This document shows, in pieces, positions 1 to 5,367 of a stretch of 5,403 bases of DNA. The stretch is taken from the NCBI GenBank assembly GCA_955652655.1, contig CATPCK010000242.1, forward strand, positions 1 through 5,403, in the 5' to 3' direction. This stretch comes from an uncultured Ktedonobacteraceae bacterium. GTDB taxonomy: Bacteria > Chloroflexota > Ktedonobacteria > Ktedonobacterales > Ktedonobacteraceae. The translations under genes and the position numbers were made by a program. Below the pieces are notes generated by a model. That model was not told where the DNA came from. It saw only the letters and a program-made list of their open reading frames with translations, and searched no databases. How positions within the stretch are numbered: the first letter of the stretch is position 1; every line of letters starts with the position of its first letter.

Positions 1-1
1 A

Positions 2-832
2 GAACAACAGGAGAGGGAAGCGCGAGAAGCGCAAGCACGCGAGCGGCAAGTAGAAGAGCAACAGGAGAGAGAAGAACAGGCAGCCAGAGAACAAGCGAGG
101 AAACGATTCCCCGCCTGGTTCATCCTGCATGAACTCAATACAACGTCTTTCATTGCCTGGTGTAGTCTCTTCTTCCTCCTGAGCGGACTGGGCTGCGCTG
201 TTGGTATTGTAACTCAATCCCTGCCTCTGACACTTGGCGCAATAGTGATCACAGCCCTACTGGCCTATCTCCTTGGTTATCACCGCACTATCCATCGCAT
301 GCCAAAGAGACTACAAAATCGCTTGAAGCAAAACACACGAGAGTATTCCTCTCTCTCACAGAGAGAAGACAAAGACTCGGATTCGCTAATCATCTACATA
401 CTTGTTCCTCTCGGCATTGTCGTTATCTGCAGTTTCATCGCGCTCTTCCTCGTCAACTATATATCGCTCCTCAAGTACAATACACAACTGACAGGTCATC
501 TTCTCTGGTTTACCCATTCCTGGTGGTTGGGCAGACAAATCAAGGCAGGGCTACTCATTGGCGCCACTCTATCGCTGATTACCTTCATTATTAGCTGGTC
601 TAGACCTCGAAAAAATGTTGGTCTTGCTCTGCGTAAAGCCTTGACCTGGGGCGTACCTTGGGGTTTCTTATGCTTGCTCATCTGCTCGTTGTTTGGGTTT
701 ATATTCGACTGGGGCTTCGGCTTCGGCAGTGGGTGGAGTTCCAGTTTGCTTGGATTCGCTGCCGGTGCCATTGGAGGAGCGGGTTTAGGAAGCTCGTTTA
801 TTATCTGTATGAAAGGTAAGCCACTTTTTTAG
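2..832 (+). CDS. Multi-pass membrane protein with charged coiled-coil segment (5'-truncated by window edge)
   Basis: The frame is open from base 2 to the TAG at 830-832, giving 276 visible residues; the true start lies upstream of the window. Visible residues 1-35 are an E/Q/R/A-rich, almost purely hydrophilic stretch expected to form a long helix or coiled coil. EQQERE occurs twice in it, 18 residues apart. About six hydrophobic segments follow, near residues 49-70, 76-93, 129-154, 182-199, 214-236 and 248-269. The last two are rich in Gly, Trp and Phe. A charged loop (about 95-127) separates the second and third segments. I do not recognise a named domain. By analogy it could be the membrane-anchoring C-terminus of a larger signalling protein, such as a STAND/NACHT-type NTPase or a kinase, but no catalytic part is visible. 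It lies 90 bases upstream of the TIR gene on the same strand. I am confident it is coding and membrane-embedded; its function is unknown. Confidence 0.8.
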   Translation, partial: EQQEREAREAQARERQVEEQQEREEQAAREQARKRFPAWFILHELNTTSFIAWCSLFFLLSGLGCAVGIVTQSLPLTLGAIVITALLAYLLGYHRTIHRMPKRLQNRLKQNTREYSSLSQREDKDSDSLIIYILVPLGIVVICSFIALFLVNYISLLKYNTQLTGHLLWFTHSWWLGRQIKAGLLIGATLSLITFIISWSRPRKNVGLALRKALTWGVPWGFLCLLICSLFGFIFDWGFGFGSGWSSSLLGFAAGAIGGAGLGSSFIICMKGKPLF

Positions 833-910
833 CTTCCCAGGTTCATCGAGTTTGAAACTTTTTTTAGACAGGGAAAAATGAGGACAAGAAAAGTAAGTTA
901 GAAGCACTCC

Positions 911-917
911 GGGGAGG
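911..917 (+). promoter_or_regulatory. Ribosome binding site of the pentapeptide-TIR gene
   Basis: GGGGAGG lies 5 bases before the ATG at 923. It is a strong Shine-Dalgarno match and decides the start. The in-frame ATG at 1181 (residue 87), just before the first recognisable family motif, has no purine-rich site in front of it. The N-terminal 86 residues are therefore probably translated. Confidence 0.8.
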
Positions 918-922
918 ATATT

Positions 923-2791
923 ATGCAGAGAAGTAGAGAAGCTCAGGACATATCTCGGCCACGACAGACTACTCAACACTCAACGAGTAAGGTGCGAGAG
1001 TCAACGACCTATCATCCATTGTGGCATAAGTCGGTCATTGATGGTCTAATATCGGACTCAACAATTGAATCGGGGCAGGGAGCACTTGCACATGTTGAAG
1101 AGAGATCATCAACCAATATTAAGCTGACGAAGGCGCCGCTACGGTCGCGACATATAGAGCCACAACCATGCGACTTTCTTATGAAGAGCGATGTGGAGGC
1201 ATGGAGACGGTGGCGGGAGGAGCATCCTAAGCTTCGACCTGATCTGAGTAGAGCCGATCTGCGCGGTCTTGATCTGCGCAGGTTTGACCTTCATGACGTT
1301 AACCTGGCCGACGCCAATCTTAGCGAAACTAAACTTAACCGAGTTAACCTCAGGGGAGCGATCCTGACGCGGGCTGATCTGAGTGGGGCTAAATTGAACG
1401 AGGCTAATCTCCAGGAGGCTGATCTGAATGATGCCGATCTCAAGGGAACGAAGCTCAGAGGGGCCGATATGAGCAAGGCTCAACTGAAACAAGCAAACCT
1501 GAGCAAGGCCGACCTCAGTGAGGCTACTCTTCAAGATGTTGATCTCACCAAAGCTAAACCGAAGAAGGCTAAACTTAACCAGGCTGATCTAACTGGCGCC
1601 ATGCTTGCAGATGCTAATCTCAGAGGAGCCCTTGCCAGGGGGGCCAGGTTCAGTGGAGCTATTCTAACGAAGGCCGATCTAAGCAGAGCCGATCTGACGG
1701 ACGCTTCTCTCCCAGATGCCAATCTCGGCGAAGCTATTCTCAGGGAGACCCACCTTGATGGAGCGATACTGACGAAAGCTAATTTGAGCGGAGCTTACTT
1801 GATCGAGGCTATCCTTCCAGAGGCAAATATGAATAATGCCGATCTTGAAGGAGCGACACTCAGAGGGGCCGATATGAGCAAGGCTCAAATGAAACAAGCA
1901 AATCTGAGCAAGGCCGACCTCAGCGAGGCTATGCTTTACGATGTTGATCTTACCCAGGCTGTACAGAAAAAAGCCAATCTCGCTAGAGCAGACCTGACCG
2001 AGGCCAATCTTAGTGATGCTAATTTTGGGGGAGCGATCCTTAAAGAAGCTACTTTCAAGGAAACCCGACTCGAGGGAACTAATCTCAGTAAGGCTACACT
2101 CAACGAGGCTGTTTTTGAGGAGGCTGATCTCAGAGGAACTACTTTTGTTGGGGCATCCCTATACCGGACGTTTTTCCTAAATGTTGACCTCAGTGAGTCA
2201 AAGGGATTGGAGACTGTGGATCACCAGGGTTCTTCGATCATTGACCTTGATTCGATTGTCCGGTCACAACGCAACATGCCAGAGATATTCCTCCGTCGCG
2301 CCGGTGTACCAGATATTATTATCGATTCCATGCTTTCCCAGGTTGATCATCCCATTAAATACCATAGCTGTTTCATCAGCTATTCGAGCAAAGATGAGGT
2401 CTTCGCTAAAAAGCTCTATATCGATCTGCGACGTCTTGGCGTACTCTGCTCGTTTGCGCCTGAGGATCTGAAAATCGGTGAGGTATTCTATAACAGAATC
2501 TGTGATTCTATTCGCGGCAACGATAAGCTCTTGCTCATCCTCTCCGAAAATTCTATCAAAAGCTCCTGGGTACAAAAGGAAGTGGGAATCGCCTCTCAGA
2601 AGGAGGGTGAGGACGAGCCGTCGGTACTCTTTCCTATCCAACTTGATAACGCAGCAGAGACTACCGACCAGGACTGGGCCGCCAACATTCGCAGTAGGCT
2701 CCATATAGGGGATTTCACTCGCTGGCAACAACCCGATACCTATCAGTTAGCGCTCGCCCACTTGCTCCAAAGTCTTAAAGTAGACTCTTGA
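923..2791 (+). CDS. Pentapeptide-repeat beta-helix protein with C-terminal TIR domain
   Basis: This 622-residue protein has four parts. Residues 1-86 are polar, probably disordered and match nothing I know. Residues 87-105 carry the EAWRRWREEHP-type motif that precedes the repeats in this family. Residues 106-425 are 64 uninterrupted A(D/N)LXX pentapeptides, predicted to fold as a right-handed quadrilateral beta-helix of 16 coils. Residues 426-480 are a linker (LETVDHQG, PEIFLRRAGVP) that I recall as conserved in pentapeptide-TIR proteins. Residues 481-622 are the TIR domain: strand A CFISYSSKD (483-491), BB-loop region FAPEDLKIGE (511-520) and SSWVQKEV (547-554), with E553 at the catalytic glutamate position of NAD-cleaving TIRs. 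A Ser (510) stands before FAPED, where I recall Trp being usual. No signal peptide or membrane segment is seen, so it is probably cytosolic. TIR domains of bacteria commonly hydrolyse NAD+ or make cyclic ADP-ribose signals, often in phage defence. That activity is inferred here, and the repeat region may be a scaffold or sensor. Confidence 0.93.
   Translation: MQRSREAQDISRPRQTTQHSTSKVRESTTYHPLWHKSVIDGLISDSTIESGQGALAHVEERSSTNIKLTKAPLRSRHIEPQPCDFLMKSDVEAWRRWREEHPKLRPDLSRADLRGLDLRRFDLHDVNLADANLSETKLNRVNLRGAILTRADLSGAKLNEANLQEADLNDADLKGTKLRGADMSKAQLKQANLSKADLSEATLQDVDLTKAKPKKAKLNQADLTGAMLADANLRGALARGARFSGAILTKADLSRADLTDASLPDANLGEAILRETHLDGAILTKANLSGAYLIEAILPEANMNNADLEGATLRGADMSKAQMKQANLSKADLSEAMLYDVDLTQAVQKKANLARADLTEANLSDANFGGAILKEATFKETRLEGTNLSKATLNEAVFEEADLRGTTFVGASLYRTFFLNVDLSESKGLETVDHQGSSIIDLDSIVRSQRNMPEIFLRRAGVPDIIIDSMLSQVDHPIKYHSCFISYSSKDEVFAKKLYIDLRRLGVLCSFAPEDLKIGEVFYNRICDSIRGNDKLLLILSENSIKSSWVQKEVGIASQKEGEDEPSVLFPIQLDNAAETTDQDWAANIRSRLHIGDFTRWQQPDTYQLALAHLLQSLKVDS
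1454..1525 (+). repeat. Intragenic duplication, copy 1 (405-base offset)
   Basis: These 72 bases match 1859-1930 at 69 positions, including an identical opening stretch of 30 bases. The encoded residues 178-201 differ from 313-336 by one Leu/Met change. Protein-level similarity extends further, roughly residues 146-230 against 281-365 (bases 1358-1612 and 1763-2017). It includes the shared run ADMSK, AQxKQ, ANLSK, ADLSE, AxLxD, VDLT(K/Q), AxxKK. Confidence 0.9.
1859..1930 (+). repeat. Intragenic duplication, copy 2 (405-base offset)
   Basis: This is the partner of 1454-1525, with three base differences over 72. The 405-base offset equals 27 pentapeptides, that is 6.75 beta-helix coils. Both copies are followed by the same irregular unit with a non-hydrophobic central residue (Pro213 or Gln348, in AKPKK and AVQKK). 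This supports common descent rather than chance similarity of pentapeptides. Confidence 0.9.
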
Positions 2792-2810
2792 ATGTACAAT
2801 CATCTCTCTT

Positions 2811-3803
2811 CTATGTAACAGGGTTAAATGGAGGTTCTCCACGCAGGAGGCGGCCAGCCTCTTCTGCCGCCTTACGGCGTAACTCGCGCGCGCTTTGCTG
2901 CGAGTACCAGGCAACGTGCGGGGTGAGCAGTAAGTTCTGCAGTTCACCACGTAGATAGGCATCGAACAGTGCATTCTCCACAGGTGGTTCATGCTGGAGC
3001 ACATCTATTGCTGCAGCGGCAAGCCGCCTGGTGCGCAGAGCCTCGTACAGGGCTTGCTCGTCAATCACGGGGCCGCGCGCAGTATTAACCACTACCGCAT
3101 GGGGTGGGAGTAAGGCCAACGCCGCTGCATCGATCATATGGCGCGTCTCATCGTTGAGTGAGCAGTGGATGCTGAGAGCGTCGCAGTCCTGCAGGAGATC
3201 GGACAGGCTCTCCACGCGGGTCGTACGCGTGACCTTATCCTGCCCGCGCGGCACGTAGGGATCGTACCAGCGCACATTGAGGCCGAAGCTTTGCGCGCGC
3301 CGGGCGGTCGCCTGCCCAATGCGACCAAAACCAAGCACGGCGAGCGTGCTTCCCTGCAGTCGTTGGATGGAGGCAAAGCGGGTCGCGTCCCACCAGGCCT
3401 CTGGGCGTGTAGCAGTTGGGAGGGCAGCGCTAAGGTCGCGTAGACACCATAGCAGCAGGGCCATCGCGTGGTCTGCCACCTCGTCAGTGCCGTAGTCCGG
3501 CACGTTGCAGACCGTGATGCACGCGGTTTGGGCCGCTATTACGTCAATGTTGTCGTAGCCGACGCCTGCACGTACGATACCTCGTACGCCGGCCCGACTG
3601 AGCGCGGCGAGCGTGGGAGCATTAAAAAACATCTCGTACCAGGTGATCAAGACCGCAGCAGGTCGTTCTTCGACAGCGCGCACAAGATCAGCCGGCGTGG
3701 GTGGGTGTCCGATAAGGGAAAGTAGCGCGTCAACCTCCACACCTGGCAGTACCTCGCATTCGAAGCCTGCATCTGGCTGGAAATCAGTTATAAGCACGCG
3801 CAT
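2811..3803 (-). CDS. D-2-hydroxyacid dehydrogenase, CtBP-like (NAD-dependent)
   Basis: The enzyme is 330 residues from the ATG at 3803, a normal length for the family. It should interconvert a 2-hydroxy acid and its 2-oxo acid with NAD(H) in the cytosol. Numbered from this ATG, RAGVGYDNID (78-87) matches the substrate-binding loop, and VCNVPDYGTDEVADHA (98-113) is typical of the C-terminal-binding-protein branch. GFGRIG (158-163) is the Rossmann nucleotide loop, with D181 at the end of the following strand indicating NAD. The catalytic triad Arg-Glu-His is R243 (NTARG), E272 (QHEPP) and H296 (TPHVAW). The start is set by a perfect AAGGAGG before 3803; an in-frame TTG at 3827 would add eight residues read through that site. 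It is the last gene of a three-gene minus-strand operon, 86 bases behind the RraA-like gene. The physiological substrate is unknown; glyoxylate/hydroxypyruvate or sugar-acid derivatives are candidates. Confidence 0.93.
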   Translation of the reverse strand: MRVLITDFQPDAGFECEVLPGVEVDALLSLIGHPPTPADLVRAVEERPAAVLITWYEMFFNAPTLAALSRAGVRGIVRAGVGYDNIDVIAAQTACITVCNVPDYGTDEVADHAMALLLWCLRDLSAALPTATRPEAWWDATRFASIQRLQGSTLAVLGFGRIGQATARRAQSFGLNVRWYDPYVPRGQDKVTRTTRVESLSDLLQDCDALSIHCSLNDETRHMIDAAALALLPPHAVVVNTARGPVIDEQALYEALRTRRLAAAAIDVLQHEPPVENALFDAYLRGELQNLLLTPHVAWYSQQSARELRRKAAEEAGRLLRGEPPFNPVT

Positions 3804-3809
3804 TATTGG

Positions 3810-3816
3810 CCTCCTT
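3810..3816 (-). promoter_or_regulatory. Shine-Dalgarno site fixing the dehydrogenase start
   Basis: On the minus strand AAGGAGG sits 6 bases before the ATG at 3801-3803. This is the strongest ribosome site in the window. It lies inside the longer reading frame that would start at TTG 3827, which argues against that start. Confidence 0.88.
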
Positions 3817-3837
3817 TTCCGAGGCAACCACAGAACC

Positions 3838-3880
3838 AGGGGAGCGCCCCTCCAGGGCGACCGCCAGGGTCGCCCCTACA
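3838..3880. repeat. GC-rich intergenic hairpin repeat (REP-like element)
   Basis: GGGCGACC at 3855-3862 pairs perfectly with GGTCGCCC at 3868-3875 around a 5-base loop. Beside it AGGGG (3838-3842) pairs with CCCCT (3847-3851) around a 4-base loop; a second CCCCT at 3873-3877 offers alternative pairing. The minus-strand reading begins TGTAGGGGCGACCC, a form I remember as a dispersed repeat in Chloroflexi and some other genomes. Only one copy is in the window, so the repeat status rests on memory. It fills most of the 86-base gap between the second and third operon genes. No T-run follows it on either strand, so it is not a standard terminator, but it could stabilise or process the mRNA. Confidence 0.65.
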
Positions 3881-3889
3881 CATTCTTTC

Positions 3890-4567
3890 TCAATGTTTGA
3901 CCTCAGGGCCGGAGAGGGTGACGAATTCCGGGCTCGCAATACGGCGCAAAGTCTCACCTTCCTCAGCCCAAACGCGGTAAGCAGCCTCGGCAACCTGGTC
4001 GGCACACTCGTCGGGGATAGACACGACGCCATTAACGTCTCCATGCAGTAAATCACCCATACAGACGCGCATCCCGGAGATCGTCACCTCATCTCCGACA
4101 CTTACGCAGATGGGGTTGCCGTGTGAGACAACCAGTCCGGCGCAGAAGTACTGGAAGCCCCCAAGCGTAGCGACTTCCTTCGCATCGCGCAAACCGCCGT
4201 CCGTGAGGATACCGATGGCCCCAAGTCGCTTCATAAGCGTAGACATAACCTCACCGGCATGGCAGGAGTGCAGGCGATCCGGGCCTACATCCTGCATGAC
4301 CACAATAGCTGGTTTAGGGGCGTTCGTCAGCAGCTCATACAGCTTTTGGAAGCCGATGCCCTGGCGTCCCTCGGTGGTGCTATCTACCGTGCAGGTAACG
4401 GCATAGCCGACGGTGGGAGGCAGTTCCGGCAATATGCAGCGGATATCGGAGCCCACGTACCCTGCAACACGCGGGCGCACCTTGAACGTTTCGATGGCGT
4501 TGGAGATTGTCGGACTATCAATGCGGCGTAATGCGCTAATCTGCTCAAAGCTAAGTTTGGCAACCAT
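3890..4567 (-). CDS. RraA-family protein (4-hydroxy-2-oxoacid aldolase / oxaloacetate decarboxylase-like)
   Basis: This 225-residue protein is the size of the aldolase-type members (about 220-230) and longer than E. coli RraA, the RNase E inhibitor (about 160). The signature is DGGLRD (123-128), where R127 and D128 match the residues that bind the 2-oxo acid and the divalent metal in HMG/CHA aldolases. E106 (HAGE), 22 residues before D128, sits where the family has an acidic residue. GDLLHGDVNGVVSIP (171-185) is the other conserved block. Known members cleave 4-hydroxy-4-methyl-2-oxoglutarate or related compounds to pyruvate, or decarboxylate oxaloacetate. Others have no known enzyme activity. 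It starts 12 bases after the SDR stop, with strong coupling. Metabolic neighbours favour an aldolase or decarboxylase role over RNase control, but the substrate is not deducible. Confidence 0.9.
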   Translation of the reverse strand: MVAKLSFEQISALRRIDSPTISNAIETFKVRPRVAGYVGSDIRCILPELPPTVGYAVTCTVDSTTEGRQGIGFQKLYELLTNAPKPAIVVMQDVGPDRLHSCHAGEVMSTLMKRLGAIGILTDGGLRDAKEVATLGGFQYFCAGLVVSHGNPICVSVGDEVTISGMRVCMGDLLHGDVNGVVSIPDECADQVAEAAYRVWAEEGETLRRIASPEFVTLSGPEVKH

Positions 4568-4574
4568 GGAATTT

Positions 4575-4582
4575 TCTCCTTA
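4575..4582 (-). promoter_or_regulatory. Overlapping SDR stop codon and RraA-gene Shine-Dalgarno (translational coupling)
   Basis: Minus-strand TAAGGAGA contains the SDR stop codon (TAA, 4580-4582), and its AAGGAGA (4575-4581) is the ribosome site of the next gene, 7 bases before its ATG. A ribosome terminating on the SDR gene sits on the next initiation site. The two proteins are therefore expected to be made together from one mRNA. Confidence 0.85.
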
Positions 4583-5356
4583 TCTGGCGGTCCATCCCCC
4601 ATCGATGACCAACGTCGAGCCAGTGATAAAAGCGGCCTCGTCTGAAGCAAGATACAGTGCGGCTGCCGCGATCTCCTCAGGGCGCCCCATACGTCCAACG
4701 GGTTGGCGTGCATGGAGTTGCTGGCGCACTTCATCCTTGTTCTCAGCAAAGTTGCGCTCCAGATACCCCTCTACAAAAGGAGTGTGAACGGTACCGGGGC
4801 AGATGGCATTGGCGCGGATGCCCTGGTTCGCGAAGTCGATAGCGATGGAGCGCGTCATACTAATCACAGCGCCTTTGCTCGCGCCATAGGGGAAACGCCG
4901 GTCGACAGCGATCATACCAGCAACCGAAGCGATGTTGACGAGTATGCCTCCGGCCGGATTTTGCCGCAACATCTGAGCCAGCGCATACTTCGAACAGAGG
5001 AAAACGCCACGCGCATTGACTGCCATCACACGGTCCCAATCCTCGGCACTCGTTTCCAGCACATTGCCAACGTGACTGACCCCCGCGTTATTCACCAGGA
5101 TATCAAGTCGTCCATACTGTTCCACCATCTCCTGCATTGCCATCCGTACCTGCCCCTCGTCCGCTACATCGAGGTGCCGTGCCCGCGCCAAACCATTCCG
5201 CTCATCGATCTCTGCTACGACGGCAGCAGCAGCATCTTCCTGGATGTCGGCAACGGTAACCTGTGCTCCCTGCTGCGCATAGAGCAGTGCAATCTCTTTG
5301 CCAATACCTGAACCCGCGCCCGTAACGAGCGCAATCTTGGAATCCAATCTGAACAT
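4580..5356 (-). CDS. Short-chain dehydrogenase/reductase (classical SDR), possibly sugar-acid or hydroxyacid dehydrogenase
   Basis: This is a complete 258-residue classical SDR that oxidises or reduces an alcohol/ketone pair. The Rossmann loop is TGAGSGIG (12-19), and D37 after the second strand favours NAD(H) over NADP(H). NNAG is at 89-92. The active-site tetrad is N114, S144, Y157 and K161 (YGASK). CPGTV (186-190) and the C-terminal block RQPVGRMGRPEEIA...YLASDE...IDGGW are all intact. The CPGTVxTP and IDGGW pattern resembles the branch containing 2-keto-3-deoxy-L-fuconate dehydrogenase and human DHRS6, but generic 3-oxoacyl or glucose-dehydrogenase-like SDRs share much of it. It is the first gene of the operon visible here. 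An AGGAG site precedes the ATG by 6 bases. Class assignment is firm; substrate is open. Confidence 0.94.
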   Translation of the reverse strand: MFRLDSKIALVTGAGSGIGKEIALLYAQQGAQVTVADIQEDAAAAVVAEIDERNGLARARHLDVADEGQVRMAMQEMVEQYGRLDILVNNAGVSHVGNVLETSAEDWDRVMAVNARGVFLCSKYALAQMLRQNPAGGILVNIASVAGMIAVDRRFPYGASKGAVISMTRSIAIDFANQGIRANAICPGTVHTPFVEGYLERNFAENKDEVRQQLHARQPVGRMGRPEEIAAAALYLASDEAAFITGSTLVIDGGWTAR

Positions 5357-5362
5357 AGTGTA

Positions 5363-5367
5363 CTCCT
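5363..5367 (-). promoter_or_regulatory. Ribosome binding site of the SDR gene
   Basis: On the minus strand AGGAG lies 6 bases before the ATG at 5354-5356 and supports this start. The remaining 36 bases to the window edge show no convincing -35/-10 pair. Whether this is the first gene of the operon therefore cannot be decided. Confidence 0.75.

Larger units (their letters stand above)
1238..2197 (+). repeat. Array of 64 in-register pentapeptide codon units (15-bp period)
   Basis: These 960 bases encode residues 106-425 as 64 consecutive five-residue units with no insertion or register break. The central position is Leu, Phe or Met in 61 units. The exceptions are unit 22 (Pro213), unit 27 (Ala238) and unit 49 (Gln348). 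The first position is mostly Ala, and the second is mostly Asp or Asn. Four units make one beta-helix coil, so the array predicts exactly 16 coils. Codons drift freely (GCT/GCC/GCG, CTC/CTT/CTG) except in the duplicated patches annotated separately. Confidence 0.95.

Noticed and set aside
850..866. Terminator: GTTTGAAAC followed by seven Ts before the TIR gene
   Set aside because: The palindrome can form only about three A/T-rich pairs around a 3-base loop, far too weak for an intrinsic terminator.
852..880. Promoter with TTGAAA at 852-857 for the TIR gene
   Set aside because: At a 17-base spacing the -10 position reads AAAATG, which is not convincing, and no other -10 fits. It may be chance in an A/T-rich stretch.
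1181..1183. Internal ATG (residue 87) as the true start of the TIR protein
   Set aside because: It sits neatly before the EAWRRWREEHP motif but has no Shine-Dalgarno sequence, whereas GGGGAGG stands correctly before 923.
1139..1897. Several minus-strand reading frames opposite the repeat array, with repeated LxLAPLRSA-like peptides
   Set aside because: They are the complement of the A(D/N)LXX codons. The 15-base periodicity keeps antisense frames open, and no ribosome site or independent protein signature is present.
1238..2197. CRISPR or tandem non-coding repeat suggested by strong short-period similarity
   Set aside because: The period is 15 bases with degenerate codons in one continuous reading frame. 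There is no repeat/spacer alternation.
3855..3875. Intrinsic terminator after the RraA-like gene
   Set aside because: The stem is strong but no T-run follows on the minus strand (CTGGAGGGGCGC follows) or on the plus strand. The next gene is codirectional with a strong ribosome site.
3784..4056. 90-residue minus-strand frame overlapping the hairpin repeat and the end of the RraA-like gene
   Set aside because: It overlaps two well-supported genes in another frame, and its VGATLAVALEGRSP peptide is a translation of the hairpin repeat.
4703..5311. 202-residue plus-strand frame opposite the SDR gene
   Set aside because: It is a shadow of the SDR coding sequence, which has every catalytic motif intact. 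It shows no domain of its own.
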